The notes: a model not told the origin generated them from the sequence alone. DNA of 64,000 bases from Fredinandcohnia onubensis (GCF_002734285.1 NZ_NSEA01000014.1:124001-188000); one strand, 5' to 3'. Positions 29,617-40,770 are shown, numbered from the stretch's first letter. Numbers and translations: made by a program.

Positions 29617-32600
29617 TTGCTAATCACTTCTTTCTGATTTTTGAATGTACCTCTACGTTCTTGAATCGACATGACTGTAAAATTCGATACACGGAACGCT
29701 TTTAAGAATGCATGTAATGTTTCAATTTCAGTGAATACATGAATTCGCTTTTGACTTGCCTCTAACTTATTCTTTTTCGCACTTTTCTCGCCTGTAAGGC
29801 TTACAAATGCTAAAGCCTTTTCGCTCTTACACCATTCTGAAATGTCGTTAGCGATATACGTTTTAAGTCCCATTTCCTCTGCTAATTGCTTCACTTCTTC
29901 AGGAATACTTTCCGCATCGAAGACAATTTCATCGGCGTCTTTTTTCGCAATGATATAGCTGTGGAAAACTTTTGTTAGTGCTTCATCAATTGTTGCCGCA
30001 ATGCTAATTCCCTCACCGGTAGATTTCATTTCAGGCCCTACTGTCGGATCTCCGAGCAGTTTATAGGTTGAGAAAACTGGGTATTTCACTGTATAGTACG
30101 GTAAATCAGGTAATAATCCTTTTTCTGATGTTACTTCTTGTAGAGATTTACCAAGCACAAGTTTTGAAGCAAGTTGAGCCATTGGGATCCCTGTAATTTT
30201 GCTAATTACTGGTACCGTACGACTTGCTCTTGGGTTCACTTCGAGTACATAAATTTGATTGTCACTGATTACGAATTGAATGTTCATTATCCCTTTAAAC
30301 TCTAATTCACGAACAATCTTAGTAGCATAGGTTTCAACCGTTTTTTTGTTATCTTCGGTTAAAGAAACTGCAGGCATAATCGCATGACTGTCACCAGAGT
30401 GAACGCCTGCTTTTTCAATATGTTCAACAATGGTTGGAATCAAAATTTCGTCCCCATCAGATAGTAAATCAACTTCAATTTCTAATCCAGGTACATACGC
30501 ATCAATCAGAAGTGGATACGTATCTTCTGTTATGTCTTTTAAAAATGAAACAAGCTCGTCCTCATCATTTATTACAAGCATTCCCTTGCCGCCTATAACA
30601 TACGAAGGACGGATTAAGACAGGATAACCTATCGCCTTAGCCTTCTCCACTAATTCTTCCGCATTATCGGCAATCTCACCAGGGATATGCGGAATATTTG
30701 TTTTTTCTAAGAGCTTATAAAAACGGTCACGGTCCTCAAGCTGGTCAATGATATCGTGTGTGATACCGACAATTGAAATACCTTCCGCTTCTAATCCTTG
30801 GGCAAGATTAATCGCTGTTTGACCACCAAATTGAACCATTACTTGATCCACTTTTTCTGCTTCGATTACATTTAATACATGTTCAAGGGTTAAAGGTTCA
30901 AAAAATAATTTATCAGCAATCTCATAATCGGTACTTACAGTTTCAGGATTGTTATTCATCAAAATGGTTTCGTAACCCTCGTCTTGTAGCGCAAATATCC
31001 CATGAACCGAGCTATAGTCAAACTCAATGCCTTGACCGATTCGAATAGGTCCAGAGCCAAGAATTAATACCTTTTGCTTATCGGAAACATCCAGCTCATT
31101 TTCACCAAAATAACTTGAATAATAATAAGCAGTTTGTGCAGCAAACTCTCCTGCACAGGTATCTACGCATTTGTAACTAGGAATAATGCCAAGTTCTTTT
31201 CGTTTTGCACGAACCATTGATTCCTCCACTTGACAAAGGAACGCAATATGCTGATCGGAGTATCCCTTTTCCTTTACGACTTGCATAAATTCTAAAGTAA
31301 AATCAGTAAGTGCAGTTTGTTGAATTTTCACTTCAGTATCTACCAAGATCTTGAAGGTCTCTAAGAAAAATAGATCTATTTTTGAAATCGAATGAAGTTC
31401 CCCGACAGTTGTTTCTCTTCTTAACAATTCAAGAACAGCAAAGAAACGATTTTCACTTCCTTTTTCAACAAGCTGGAGAAGTTCCTCACTTGATTTATTT
31501 ACAATTGCAGGTAAGCGAAGGCTTTTATTATCGCCCTCTAGCGAATGTACTGCTTTTTGAATGGCACTTTCAAGATTTCGGTCAATGGCCATTACCTCAC
31601 CCGTTGCTTTCATTTGTGTTCCAAGCGTAGTAGGAACATCTGTAAACTTATCAAATGGAAAGCGCGGGAATTTCACAACAACATAATCTAACGCTGGTTC
31701 AAAACTAGCAAATGTTTTTCCTGTAACTGGGTTTACTAATTCATCTAATGTATATCCTACAGCAAGCTTTGCGGCCATTTTTGCAATTGGATAGCCCGTT
31801 GCTTTTGATGCTAGTGCTGAGGAACGACTAACTCGTGGATTTACTTCAATTAGATAATAATTCTTACTAAATGGATCTAAAGCGAATTGGATATTACAAC
31901 CACCAATTATTCCTAAAGCAGAAATAATTTTAATGGACGCAGATCGTAGCATTTGATATTCTTCATCTGTTAGTGTTTGTGATGGTGCCACAACAATTGA
32001 ATCACCAGTATGGACTCCAACAGGATCGATATTTTCCATGTTACAGATGGTAATGCAGGTTCCCTTTTTGTCCCTCATTACCTCATATTCAATTTCTTTA
32101 TATCCAGCAATACTTTTTTCAATCAAACATTGAGTAATTGGGCTTTCGGATAAGCCATTTTTCGTTAGTTCTTCTAATTGTTGCAATTCATGCGCAATGC
32201 CTCCTCCTGTTCCCCCCAATGTGTAAGCTGGACGAACAATAACAGGAAATCCAACCTTTTCTGCAAAAGTTATTGCTTCTTCAACTGTTGTTACAATTTC
32301 ACTATCCGGGACTGGCTCATTTAGTTCATTCATTAAGCTTCGAAAAGCCTCACGGTCCTCGCCTTGTTTAATGGATTCAATATGAGTACCAAGGACTTTC
32401 ACATTATACTTATCTAAAATACCTGCTTCACTTAAACTAAAAGCTAGGTTAAGACCTGTCTGCCCCCCAAGTGTTGCGAGTAAACCGTCAGGACGCTCCT
32501 TCGCAATGATTTTTTCAAGACTCTCAACAGTTAATGGTTCAAAATATACAATGTCTGCATTGACTTCATCTGTCATAATGGTTGCTGGATTATTATTAAC

Positions 32601-32738
32601 TAAGATGACTTTATAGCCTTCTTCACGTAGAGCTCTGCACCCCTGTGTCCCAGAATAATCAAATTCTGCTGCTTGCCCGATTACAATTGGCCCAGAGCCA
32701 ATAACTAATATTGATTGTATTGAATGATCCTTAGGCAT
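29613..32738 (-). CDS. carB: Carbamoyl-phosphate synthase large subunit, arginine-specific
   Basis: 1041 aa, close to the arginine-type CarB and shorter than pyrimidine PyrAB. Two homologous ATP-grasp halves start with [19 protein letters not shown] (about residue 13) and [19 protein letters not shown] (about 555). Each has a VNPRxSR motif. The C-terminal allosteric part after residue 930 is weakly conserved. Makes carbamoyl phosphate from bicarbonate, ATP and ammonia passed from CarA. Overlaps carA by eight bases. Confidence 0.97.
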   Translation of the reverse strand: MPKDHSIQSILVIGSGPIVIGQAAEFDYSGTQGCRALREEGYKVILVNNNPATIMTDEVNADIVYFEPLTVESLEKIIAKERPDGLLATLGGQTGLNLAFSLSEAGILDKYNVKVLGTHIESIKQGEDREAFRSLMNELNEPVPDSEIVTTVEEAITFAEKVGFPVIVRPAYTLGGTGGGIAHELQQLEELTKNGLSESPITQCLIEKSIAGYKEIEYEVMRDKKGTCITICNMENIDPVGVHTGDSIVVAPSQTLTDEEYQMLRSASIKIISALGIIGGCNIQFALDPFSKNYYLIEVNPRVSRSSALASKATGYPIAKMAAKLAVGYTLDELVNPVTGKTFASFEPALDYVVVKFPRFPFDKFTDVPTTLGTQMKATGEVMAIDRNLESAIQKAVHSLEGDNKSLRLPAIVNKSSEELLQLVEKGSENRFFAVLELLRRETTVGELHSISKIDLFFLETFKILVDTEVKIQQTALTDFTLEFMQVVKEKGYSDQHIAFLCQVEESMVRAKRKELGIIPSYKCVDTCAGEFAAQTAYYYSSYFGENELDVSDKQKVLILGSGPIRIGQGIEFDYSSVHGIFALQDEGYETILMNNNPETVSTDYEIADKLFFEPLTLEHVLNVIEAEKVDQVMVQFGGQTAINLAQGLEAEGISIVGITHDIIDQLEDRDRFYKLLEKTNIPHIPGEIADNAEELVEKAKAIGYPVLIRPSYVIGGKGMLVINDEDELVSFLKDITEDTYPLLIDAYVPGLEIEVDLLSDGDEILIPTIVEHIEKAGVHSGDSHAIMPAVSLTEDNKKTVETYATKIVRELEFKGIMNIQFVISDNQIYVLEVNPRASRTVPVISKITGIPMAQLASKLVLGKSLQEVTSEKGLLPDLPYYTVKYPVFSTYKLLGDPTVGPEMKSTGEGISIAATIDEALTKVFHSYIIAKKDADEIVFDAESIPEEVKQLAEEMGLKTYIANDISEWCKSEKALAFVSLTGEKSAKKNKLEASQKRIHVFTEIETLHAFLKAFRVSNFTVMSIQERRGTFKNQKEVISK

Positions 32739-33807
32739 ATATCTCTTCTCTCCTAACAGTACACTTATGTGCTATAAATTCATCAAAAACCCAACTACTT
32801 TCAGATGGTCCTGGGTGTGCTTCCGGATGAAATTGAACCGTTAAAATAGGAAGCCTTGAATGTGTTAATCCTTCTACTGACTTGTCATTGCAATTTATAA
32901 AACGCGGTTTCAATTCTGTTTCACTCAAACTTGCTTCATCAACTACATAACTGTGGTTTTGTGATGTAATATAAACTTTATCATTAAGTAAATCTGTCAC
33001 TGGTTGATTTGCGCCTCTATGACCAAATTTCAACTTCTTTGTATCTCCACCTAGGCTTAAGGCAACAAGCTGATGTCCTAAGCAAATGGCTAGTGTTGGA
33101 AAATATTCGATCATCTGCTTAATTGTCGGAAGATGTTCAGCTAGGGCCTTTGGATCTCCAGGACCATTTGACAAGACAATACCATTTGGTTGAAGTTGTT
33201 TGACTTTTTCAAAAGATGTAGTATAAGGAACTACAGTTACCTTACATCCCTTTGACAAAAGAGATTGTAAGATTGATCTTTTATACCCGAAATCAACTAA
33301 TACAATGTGTTTATCTCCTGTACCAAAAGTTTGCCACTCCTTACTTGATACTTCACCAACAGGATTAGCATTAACAGAAATGGCTGGTACATCAAACGAA
33401 GGAGAATCACTAATTACAGCCTGCATGGTTCCTTCAGTTCTGATTCTTTTTACAACTGCACGTGTATCGACGTGGGAAAGCAATGGTATATTCCATTTTT
33501 CAAGATACTGTTTTAAGGAATACTTTGCATTATAGTGAGAATAAGCATCCTTTGTTTCATATACAATGACTCCGGCCACGTGGGGTTCTTTACTTTCAAA
33601 ATCGAATTCATTAATTCCGTAATTTCCAATTAGGGGGTATGTGAAAACAATGATTTGATTTTTATAAGAAGGATCCGTTAAAACTTCTTGATAACCGGTC
33701 ATCCCAGTATAGAATACGATTTCTCCGTTCGTAACAGCCTTTTCAGAAGCTTGCGATAACGTTCCTTCAAAGCTCTCACCATTTTCTAAATGTAGATATC
33801 CCTTCAT
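32731..33807 (-). CDS. carA: Carbamoyl-phosphate synthase small subunit, arginine-specific
   Basis: 358 aa. N-terminal CPSase_sm domain (GYLHLENGESFEG, MTGYQEVLTDPSY), then a class I glutaminase with the nucleophile Cys in LAICLGHQLVAL (about residue 242) and His/Glu in VQFHPEAHPGP (about 328). Releases ammonia from glutamine for CarB. GAGGTG precedes the ATG. Separated from argD by a gap with a 12-bp hairpin. Confidence 0.96.
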   Translation of the reverse strand: MKGYLHLENGESFEGTLSQASEKAVTNGEIVFYTGMTGYQEVLTDPSYKNQIIVFTYPLIGNYGINEFDFESKEPHVAGVIVYETKDAYSHYNAKYSLKQYLEKWNIPLLSHVDTRAVVKRIRTEGTMQAVISDSPSFDVPAISVNANPVGEVSSKEWQTFGTGDKHIVLVDFGYKRSILQSLLSKGCKVTVVPYTTSFEKVKQLQPNGIVLSNGPGDPKALAEHLPTIKQMIEYFPTLAICLGHQLVALSLGGDTKKLKFGHRGANQPVTDLLNDKVYITSQNHSYVVDEASLSETELKPRFINCNDKSVEGLTHSRLPILTVQFHPEAHPGPSESSWVFDEFIAHKCTVRREEIYA

Positions 33808-33880
33808 TGTTTCACCTCGTATTTTTATTTAGGCAGACGTATTTTTATACAAACATATTCAAAAAAAATTCGTTTCTATA

Positions 33881-33912
33881 GCTGGTAGTTAGATAGATTC
33901 CTAACTACCAGC
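33881..33912 (-). terminator. 12-bp intercistronic hairpin between argD and carA
   Basis: GCTGGTAGTTAG (33881-33892) and CTAACTACCAGC (33901-33912) are perfect complements around an 8-base loop. On the minus strand it follows the argD stop by seven bases; a T run comes only about 16 bases later. It may attenuate or protect an mRNA end rather than terminate. Confidence 0.65.
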
Positions 33913-33919
33913 AACGAGC

Positions 33920-35071
33920 CTAGGAAATATGTTCTGCCACAAGTGTTTCTTTAATCATCTTAACTGCTTCATCGATTTCTTCGTAAGTAACAGTTAATGG
34001 TGGTAATAAGCGAATGACATTCGGGCCAGCTGGAAGAGTTAAAAGCCCTTTTTCTCGAAGTGCTGTAATTGAAGCTGCCACCTCTTTTTCACAAGCAATC
34101 CCTACCATTAATCCACTACCACGAATCTCTGTAACTAAGTCGTGATCTGCTAGTGCTGTAGTAAGCTCATCTTGTAAATAAGCCCCTTTTTTCTCAACTT
34201 CCGCTAAAAACTTATCCTCAAAAATAATTGATAGTGTAGCTTTAGCAGCAGCTAATGAAATTGGGTTACCACCGAAAGTTGACCCATGTGAACCAGGTCC
34301 AAATGCTTCCTTCAGCTTTTCCTTACCAAGCATAGCACCAACGGGTAGGCCGCTTCCTAAACCTTTTGCTAATGTTATAATATCTGGTGTAAGGTTGAAA
34401 TGCTGGTGAGCAAAGGCCTTTCCAGTGCGACCAATCCCTGTTTGCACTTCATCTATAATAAATAGTGAACCATGTTTTGCACAAAGTGCTTGAATCTTTT
34501 TAAGGAACTCTTCTGTCCCAGGTACAACTCCACCTTCACCCTGCACAACTTCTACCATAACCGCTGCAACTTCATCATCCATTTCGCGCTCTAACGCGTC
34601 ACAGTCATTGTATGCAAGATATACAAATTCTTGCAATAGAGGGCCATATCCTGAATGAATTTTTTCTTGGCCTGTTGCTGCCATTGTTCCAAATGTTCTT
34701 CCATGGAAGGATTGTTTAAATGTAATGACTTTTGATTTTTGTGTGTATTTACGAGCGAGTTTTAAAGCTGCCTCATTTGCCTCAGCTCCACTATTACAAT
34801 AGAAAACGGCATCTAGCTCTGAGTTTGATACTAACTTTTCAGCCACTTCTTGTTGAATATCGGACTTAAACAAATTTGATACATGCCAATATTTCTGCAA
34901 CTGCTCTTCTACTGCTTTCATAACCTTAGGGTGGCGATGTCCTAGATTACAAACCGCGATACCGGAAACGAAATCCAAGTATTTTTTTCCTTTATTGTCT
35001 ACAATGATTGCACCTTCTGCAGAATCAACTGTTAAATCCCATCTCGCATAGGTTGGAAATAGTGCATCCAT
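33920..35071 (-). CDS. argD: Acetylornithine aminotransferase
   Basis: 383 aa class III PLP aminotransferase. [15 protein letters not shown] near residue 97, [18 protein letters not shown], Asp of [15 protein letters not shown] and the PLP lysine in [17 protein letters not shown] (about residue 240). Converts N-acetylglutamate semialdehyde to N-acetylornithine. Its ATG shares one base with the argB stop (TAATG). Confidence 0.95.
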   Translation of the reverse strand: MDALFPTYARWDLTVDSAEGAIIVDNKGKKYLDFVSGIAVCNLGHRHPKVMKAVEEQLQKYWHVSNLFKSDIQQEVAEKLVSNSELDAVFYCNSGAEANEAALKLARKYTQKSKVITFKQSFHGRTFGTMAATGQEKIHSGYGPLLQEFVYLAYNDCDALEREMDDEVAAVMVEVVQGEGGVVPGTEEFLKKIQALCAKHGSLFIIDEVQTGIGRTGKAFAHQHFNLTPDIITLAKGLGSGLPVGAMLGKEKLKEAFGPGSHGSTFGGNPISLAAAKATLSIIFEDKFLAEVEKKGAYLQDELTTALADHDLVTEIRGSGLMVGIACEKEVAASITALREKGLLTLPAGPNVIRLLPPLTVTYEEIDEAVKMIKETLVAEHIS

Positions 35072-35847
35072 TATACCACCTCTAGTTCTTTTACAATTTT
35101 TGTTCCTTTTAATGTTCCATCTACTGATAATAACGAGCTTTTCCCGTTAATAATCGTTATTTCATTAAGTCCCCCATCATTTAATGCCGAGAGAGCTGCT
35201 TTTACTTTCGGAATCATACCCCCGTAGATAGTCCCTTCATCGATGAGGGATAAAACAGAATCTGTTGAAAGCTTGGGTAAGACTTCACCATCTTTTTTGA
35301 TTCCATCTACATCGGTTACGAATAATAGATGTTTTGCCTTAAGAGCGATTGCAACACTTGCTGCTGCAGTGTCAGCATTGATATTGAATTTTGTAAAATC
35401 CTCACCAATCCCAATTGGAGAGATAACAGGAACATAATTTTGAGAGATCAAGTATTCCAAGAATGAAACATTCACGTCGACAATTTCGCCAACATACCCC
35501 AATTGTTCAAGGTCCACTGGCTTCACTTTGATAAGTTCTGCATCACAGCCGGATATTCCAACTGACGGGATTCCAGCTTTCCCTAGCTCGACTACAACCT
35601 TTTTATTAACCGTTCCGGATAATACCATCTCAACAACATTAAGTACTTCCTTTGTTGTTTTTCTTAATCCATTTACAAATTCGCTTTTTAAGTTTAGTGA
35701 GGAGAGGGTCTGAGCAATTTCAGGCCCGCCACCATGCACAACAACTACTTTATAACCACTGTCTTTTAATTCTTTAATACTATTAAAAAATGAGTCCGAT
35801 AACTCACTAAGTATACTACCTCCACATTTGATAACAATTGTCTCCAT
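35071..35847 (-). CDS. argB: Acetylglutamate kinase
   Basis: 258 aa amino-acid kinase fold: VIKCGGSIL (residues 5-13), [27 protein letters not shown] and the ATP-side [11 protein letters not shown]. Phosphorylates N-acetylglutamate. Between argJ (11 bases upstream) and argD. The short length and missing N-terminal helix suggest the arginine-insensitive bacillus type; that point is inference. Confidence 0.95.
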   Translation of the reverse strand: METIVIKCGGSILSELSDSFFNSIKELKDSGYKVVVVHGGGPEIAQTLSSLNLKSEFVNGLRKTTKEVLNVVEMVLSGTVNKKVVVELGKAGIPSVGISGCDAELIKVKPVDLEQLGYVGEIVDVNVSFLEYLISQNYVPVISPIGIGEDFTKFNINADTAAASVAIALKAKHLLFVTDVDGIKKDGEVLPKLSTDSVLSLIDEGTIYGGMIPKVKAALSALNDGGLNEITIINGKSSLLSVDGTLKGTKIVKELEVV

Positions 35848-35858
35848 TTCTAGTCTCC

Positions 35859-37088
35859 TTATGTTCGGTAGCTTGCATTTATCTTGACATAATCATAGGT
35901 TAAATCACAGCCCCATGCCGTACCCGTACCATTTCCTAAATGGAGGTTGACGTGAATAACAATATCAGTACCATCAAGATATTCTTTTGCAAGCTCTTCA
36001 GAGAAAGCCACTGGCTGACTTCCTGATAGCATTTGGATTGTTCCAATTGAGATATCCACATTATCAGGATTCACAGTAGCTGCACTGTGACCGATTGCTC
36101 CAATAATTCTACCCCAGTTCGCATCTGCTCCATAAATTGCTGTTTTAACAAGATTTGAACCGACGATTTTTTTTGCAATAATACGTGCATCTATATCCGA
36201 TACAGCACCTGTTACATTCACTTCGACTAGTTTTGTAGCCCCTTCTCCATCCTTTGCAATTTGCTTTGCAAGGTCTTCAAAAGTGGATTGAAGTGCTGAA
36301 ACGAATGAATCCCATTCAGGATGTTCTTGTGTAAGTTGGTCGTTTTCCGCTAGGCCACTTGCCATTACCAATACCATATCATTTGTAGAAGTCTCACCGT
36401 CAACTGTGATTTGATTAAAGGTCACATCTGTCACTGTTTTCATCGCAGCTTGTAGGGAATTTGAGTCGATATTAGCATCAGTTGTTACAAAACCTAGCAT
36501 CGTTGCCATGTTTGGATGAATCATTCCAGAGCCTTTTGCAGCTCCACCAATTGTAATTGTCTTTCCATCAATTGTTGTTTGATAACATGCTTTTTTCATA
36601 ACTAAATCCGTTGTTAAAATAGCTGTTTGGAAACTTTGAGCTGATTCTACTGTATCAGTTGGCTTCAATTGTTTAATGCCCGCTTTTATTTTGTCCATCG
36701 GTAACAGTTCACCAATGACACCTGTTGAAGCTACAGCAACCAAATGATCGTCAATACCAAACTGAGTTGCTGATTCAGCTCTCATTTCGTATGCATCTAA
36801 TAATCCTTGTTCACCTGTACATGCATTTGCACATGCACTATTGATCACGACAGCCTGTAATTTGTTCTCTACGGCGATACTCTCTTTCGTAACCTTTAAA
36901 GGAGGAGCTTGAAAATGACTTTGCGTATATACAGCGGCACAGTTAGCCGGAACATCACAAACAATCGCTCCTAGGTCTTTCTTTTTATAACGTAATCCGG
37001 CATGAACCCCTGCTGTTTTAAAACCTTTGGGGGTTACAACAGTTCCCTCTTCTACTTTTATTATTTGAATTTCCTTCATATCTATCAT
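35859..37088 (-). CDS. argJ: Bifunctional ornithine acetyltransferase / N-acetylglutamate synthase
   Basis: 409 aa ArgJ. The self-cleavage site is in KGSGMIHPNMATMLGF, before the Thr near residue 196, which becomes the N-terminal nucleophile of the beta chain. DGETSTNDMVLVMASG follows. Recycles the acetyl group from N-acetylornithine to glutamate. AAGGAGTGA precedes the ATG at 37088. Second gene of the operon. Confidence 0.96.
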   Translation of the reverse strand: MIDMKEIQIIKVEEGTVVTPKGFKTAGVHAGLRYKKKDLGAIVCDVPANCAAVYTQSHFQAPPLKVTKESIAVENKLQAVVINSACANACTGEQGLLDAYEMRAESATQFGIDDHLVAVASTGVIGELLPMDKIKAGIKQLKPTDTVESAQSFQTAILTTDLVMKKACYQTTIDGKTITIGGAAKGSGMIHPNMATMLGFVTTDANIDSNSLQAAMKTVTDVTFNQITVDGETSTNDMVLVMASGLAENDQLTQEHPEWDSFVSALQSTFEDLAKQIAKDGEGATKLVEVNVTGAVSDIDARIIAKKIVGSNLVKTAIYGADANWGRIIGAIGHSAATVNPDNVDISIGTIQMLSGSQPVAFSEELAKEYLDGTDIVIHVNLHLGNGTGTAWGCDLTYDYVKINASYRT

Positions 37089-37122
37089 GCAAAGTCACTC
37101 CTTATCTATCATCTTAACTTAC

Positions 37123-38163
37123 TTATGGGAATAGAGGGACATAGTGTAATCCCGTATTTTCGTCTAAACCTAACATAATATTTGCATTTTGGATGGCCTG
37201 ACCAGCAGCCCCTTTAACTAAGTTATCGATAACTGACACAACGGTAATTCGGTTTGTTCGCTCATCCAATGCAAGGCCAATATCACAATAATTCGTTCCA
37301 TAAACCTCTTTTGTGGCAGGAAATGTGCCTTTTTCTCGAATTCTCACAAATGGAGCATCTTGATAACTTTCCTTATATAGTTCATAAAGTTGGTCCATTG
37401 TAAGTGTATCGTTTGCACGATTTATATACATCGTTGACATAATTCCCCTTGTCATTGGAACCAAATGTGTACTAAACGTAACGTATGGGATTGAATCGTC
37501 CCAATCTTGGATCACTTGTTCAATTTCCGGAATATGTTGATGTTGATTTACCTTATAAATTGAAAAGTTTTCATTAGTTTCAGAGAAATGCGTAGTTCTA
37601 GAAGGGCTCTTTCCAGCTCCAGATATTCCTGATTTAGCATCAATCACAATTGATTTTTCATCTATTAGTTTATGTTTTACTAACGGAGCTAAACCAAGGA
37701 CTGTTGCAGTAGGATAGCACCCAGGATTGGAAATAAAACTACTACTCTTAATTTCTTCCTTATTCCATTCAGGAAGACCATATGTAGCTCTGTCTAGGTC
37801 TGCTTGTAATGCGCTTGGCTTTTTATACCATTGTTCATATACACTAGGATTTTTTAGACGATAATCCCCAGATAGATCAATAATCTTCACATTTTCCTTC
37901 AATAGTTCAGGTACGATTGTGGTTGATACCCCTGATGGTGTAGAAAGAAAAACAACATCAACTTCATTTGCAATCTTAGGAATATCAATTTCTTCTAAAG
38001 AATGATTTACAAGATTAGTAACATGGGGGTAGACCTCTGAAAGCTTCATCCCTGTTTGAGACGAAGTGTGAACAGAATGAACGTCTATAGTTGGGTGGTT
38101 TGTCAATAATCTTAATAGTTCAATTCCGCCATAACCAGTTACCCCTATAATTGCCGCTTTCAA
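37123..38163 (-). CDS. argC: N-acetyl-gamma-glutamyl-phosphate reductase
   Basis: 346 aa from a TTG at 38163, five bases after GAGGTGG; the GTG three codons earlier lies inside that ribosome site. N-terminal NADP fold KAAIIGVTGYGGIELLRLL, catalytic Cys in SFISNPGCYPTATVLGL (about residue 147). Reduces acetylglutamyl phosphate to the semialdehyde. First gene of the arginine operon, behind a good SigA promoter with ArgR-type dyads. Confidence 0.95.
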   Translation of the reverse strand: MKAAIIGVTGYGGIELLRLLTNHPTIDVHSVHTSSQTGMKLSEVYPHVTNLVNHSLEEIDIPKIANEVDVVFLSTPSGVSTTIVPELLKENVKIIDLSGDYRLKNPSVYEQWYKKPSALQADLDRATYGLPEWNKEEIKSSSFISNPGCYPTATVLGLAPLVKHKLIDEKSIVIDAKSGISGAGKSPSRTTHFSETNENFSIYKVNQHQHIPEIEQVIQDWDDSIPYVTFSTHLVPMTRGIMSTMYINRANDTLTMDQLYELYKESYQDAPFVRIREKGTFPATKEVYGTNYCDIGLALDERTNRITVVSVIDNLVKGAAGQAIQNANIMLGLDENTGLHYVPLFP

Positions 38164-38202
38164 TATATCCACCTCATTGTTTTTATTAAACTAATTAAAT
38201 TT

Positions 38203-38266
38203 TGAAATATGTTTCATTATAAGTCCGTATAAAAATAAAATCAATTGTATTTTTATAAATAATTCA
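38203..38266 (-). promoter_or_regulatory. argC promoter with two ArgR/AhrC-like boxes
   Basis: Minus-strand TTGATT (38244-38239), 17-base spacer, TATAAT (38221-38216). A perfect dyad TGAAATATGTTTCA (38203-38216) abuts the -10 and has the geometry of an ARG box (consensus TGAATwwwwATTCA as I recall, one symmetric change). A second TGAAT-containing box lies upstream of the -35 (38251-38266). Repression by the arginine repressor is expected for this operon. Confidence 0.65.
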
Positions 38267-38278
38267 GTTTTTTTATAC

Positions 38279-38305
38279 AAAAAAACCACCAGAAGTCGAT
38301 GGTTT
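38279..38305 (-). terminator. Terminator of the moeA-mobB-moaE-moaD operon
   Basis: AAAACCA and TGGTTTT with extra flanking pairs; a T run follows on the minus strand, right after the moaD stop. Confidence 0.75.
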
Positions 38306-38310
38306 TAAAA

Positions 38311-38544
38311 TTACCCTCCACTTACTGGTGGAATCAACGCAACTGTATCTCCTGCTTTTACAACGTCCTCATCTACTGCATACTCTTCGTTAATTGCAAA
38401 CATAATTTGGTCAAGGTTTATTATACCATGTTCGTTCGAAAGCTTTTCTTTCAAATCTGTTACAGATAGCTCATCCTCATATAAAGTTAATCTATCTGTT
38501 CCCGCCATTTCCTGTAAATGGGCAAAGAATAAAACAGTTATCAT
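38311..38544 (-). CDS. moaD: Molybdopterin synthase sulfur-carrier subunit
   Basis: 77 aa ubiquitin-like protein ending in the diglycine tail PPVSGG that carries the thiocarboxylate. ITVLFFAHLQEMAGTDRL at the start matches MoaD. Its ATG overlaps the moaE stop by four bases. Supplies sulfur to make molybdopterin with MoaE. Confidence 0.94.
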   Translation of the reverse strand: MITVLFFAHLQEMAGTDRLTLYEDELSVTDLKEKLSNEHGIINLDQIMFAINEEYAVDEDVVKAGDTVALIPPVSGG

Positions 38545-39011
38545 TTTAGATCCTCCTCTTCAGGTTGACCGGTCGGGTATTGTTTTGTCTCTAATTGATC
38601 GCCAATCCACATTTCTCCATCTTCCCAATGTTCCTTTTTCCAAATCGGAACAATTTGTTTTATCCGTTCGATTGCATATTCGTTTGCTGCATAGGCATCC
38701 TTACGATGTGGTGTGGAGACTGCGATTACAACAGCAGCTTCTGATATATCTAATCGACCTATTCGATGATAAATGGCCGTTTTGGCTTCTGGCCATTTTT
38801 CAGATATTTCCTCACCAATTTGAGCAAGCTTCTTTTCTGCCATTGGAACATATGCATCATATTCTAAATATAAGGTCCGTTTCCCCTTTGTGAATTCGCG
38901 GACTGTGCCGATAAAAGTAGTAACAGCACCAGCCTCACGTCTAATAACCTTATTCGTAACCTCTTCAACATTTATTGGTTCTTTCGTAATTTTAAATAAA
39001 GCATTATTCAT
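38541..39011 (-). CDS. moaE: Molybdopterin synthase catalytic subunit
   Basis: 156 aa. Signature pieces: GAVTTFIGTVREFTKGK, LEYDAYVPMAEKKL, HRIGRLDISEAAVVIAVSTPHR and the catalytic-lysine region VPIWKKEHWEDG. Converts precursor Z (cyclic pyranopterin monophosphate) to molybdopterin with MoaD. Four-base overlaps with mobB upstream and moaD downstream. Confidence 0.95.
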   Translation of the reverse strand: MNNALFKITKEPINVEEVTNKVIRREAGAVTTFIGTVREFTKGKRTLYLEYDAYVPMAEKKLAQIGEEISEKWPEAKTAIYHRIGRLDISEAAVVIAVSTPHRKDAYAANEYAIERIKQIVPIWKKEHWEDGEMWIGDQLETKQYPTGQPEEEDLK

Positions 39012-39517
39012 TGATTTACCTCACTAAATACCCATTCTAAATAGATTTCTTCATCTTTTATATTAAAAAGAGGAAAATTAGATTCGATTGGAATCCAAGA
39101 AATAACTGCAACAATGTTTGTTAATGAAGTTAGTAACTCCATGTCAGCTTCATTCCTAATTAAAACAATTTTGGGATAATCAGCTAATTTAAAACCTTCA
39201 ATTAATATCATATCATTTTCAAAGAAAGCATACAGCTGAATGAGCTTTTCTAAAGTCCATCCGGAAGTCTTTGCTTCTAACTGAAGACTTCCACCACCTT
39301 CAACAATGGTTGCAGATGCACCCGCTTTAAAGTGTCTGGAAGAATCTTTTTCTTTATTAATTCCTTTCAGATTGCTTGTATGTCCATGATGTTTAATTGT
39401 TGCTATACTAGCCCCAAGTTCAGTTCCTCTTTTTACAATTTTTTCAACTAGGGTTGTTTTCCCACTGTTTTGATATCCAACAATTTGTAGAAGCGGAAAC
39501 CTTATTTCCAAGGCCAC
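39008..39517 (-). CDS. mobB: Molybdopterin-guanine dinucleotide biosynthesis protein MobB
   Basis: 169 aa GTP-binding protein with P-loop GYQNSGKTTL near residue 14, TIKHHGHTSNLKG, and DMILIEGFKLADYPKIVLIR. Adapter that helps MobA attach GMP to molybdopterin. Starts 16 bases inside moeA. The nucleotidyltransferase mobA is in the same island at 48.4 kb. Confidence 0.93.
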   Translation of the reverse strand: MALEIRFPLLQIVGYQNSGKTTLVEKIVKRGTELGASIATIKHHGHTSNLKGINKEKDSSRHFKAGASATIVEGGGSLQLEAKTSGWTLEKLIQLYAFFENDMILIEGFKLADYPKIVLIRNEADMELLTSLTNIVAVISWIPIESNFPLFNIKDEEIYLEWVFSEVNQ

Positions 39518-40770
39518 ATACTTCCTTCCTGATCTTCCAGTAATAACACATCAACTTCGTCGCCTTTTCCAAATCCGCGTGTTCCACCAGGTAAGACCAT
39601 TAATGCATTCGCTCCGGCAAGCGAGGATACTACATTCGATTTATCAAGGCCACTTGGCGTCACCAAAATTTTTCCATCAGAAAAACTGATTCTACTCCGA
39701 ACAAACCTTGTAAATGGGTTTGGTTTTGGAAAGTCAGCATTGAGTTTAGCTTTCATTTTTAATAGATGTGGTTGATTCGAATATAATCTTGTTCGCACCA
39801 CTGGTCTAACTAACAATTCGAAACCTACATAACAGGCAGAAGGATTGCCAGATAAGCCAAATAATAGCTTGCCATTTAGCTGAGCAACAGTTGTGACACT
39901 ACCAGGTCTCATTGCTATTTTATTGAATAATACTTCCGCACCTAATTTTTCATAAATTGCCGGTAGATAATCATAATCCCCAACTGATACCCCACCGGTT
40001 GTTATGAGAATATCAACTTCATCTAATGCGTTTTTGATTGCCTCATAGCAAAGGTCAAAATCATCTGAGAGTTTACCGAAATATTTGGACACTGCACCTA
40101 CTCTTTCAATTTGGGCACTGACCATATAAGAATTGCTATTACGAATTTTCCCAGGCACTAATTCTTCATTAACATCAAGTAGCTCGGTCCCTGTAGCGTA
40201 AATGCCGATGACAGGCTTCTTTGCCACTTCTACTTGGTGATAGCCAAAGGTTGCTAAAAGTGCTTTTACTCCAGGGTTAATGAATATTCCTTTTTTAACT
40301 AGGACAGAATCCTTTTTTGTATCTTCACCCTGAAATGAAACATTATCTCCCGACTTAAAAGGTCTTTTAATCGACATATATTTTTTGCCATTACGTTCGT
40401 ATTCATTTGTCAACTCAAGCATCACAACCGCATCGCATTCTGCCGGCATTTGCGCCCCTGTCATGATTCGAACTGCTTGAAAAGCGTCTACCTTTTTCGC
40501 AGCAACTGAACCTGCTCCAATTTCTTCTATTACTTCAAATTCAATCGGGTGGTCCTGTCCAGCATCAGTTGTATCCGCTGCCCTTACCGCAAAGCCATCA
40601 TATGGGGAACGATCAAAATGAGGGACATCGTGATCAGCAATTAAATTCTCTGCTAAAAATCGTCCGTAACTGGCCTCTATCGGTACTACTTCTTTCGTAC
40701 CTGTACCCACAAATTCCATTACACGAGATACCGCTACTGAAACCGGTATCGGTGTTCGTCTTTCAACCAT
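39502..40770 (-). CDS. moeA: Molybdopterin molybdenumtransferase MoeA
   Basis: 422 aa from the ATG at 40770 (GAGTGG upstream; a GTG three codons earlier has no ribosome site). Features: FDRSPYDGFAVRAADT, RIMTGAQMPAECDAVV, TGTELLDVNEELVPGKIRNSN, ITTGGVSVGDYDYLP and LFGLSGNPSACYVGFEL. Inserts molybdate into adenylated molybdopterin. First gene of moeA-mobB-moaE-moaD, divergent from ric; a Fnr-like box (40844-40859) lies upstream. Confidence 0.94.
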   Translation of the reverse strand: MVERRTPIPVSVAVSRVMEFVGTGTKEVVPIEASYGRFLAENLIADHDVPHFDRSPYDGFAVRAADTTDAGQDHPIEFEVIEEIGAGSVAAKKVDAFQAVRIMTGAQMPAECDAVVMLELTNEYERNGKKYMSIKRPFKSGDNVSFQGEDTKKDSVLVKKGIFINPGVKALLATFGYHQVEVAKKPVIGIYATGTELLDVNEELVPGKIRNSNSYMVSAQIERVGAVSKYFGKLSDDFDLCYEAIKNALDEVDILITTGGVSVGDYDYLPAIYEKLGAEVLFNKIAMRPGSVTTVAQLNGKLLFGLSGNPSACYVGFELLVRPVVRTRLYSNQPHLLKMKAKLNADFPKPNPFTRFVRSRISFSDGKILVTPSGLDKSNVVSSLAGANALMVLPGGTRGFGKGDEVDVLLLEDQEGSMWPWK

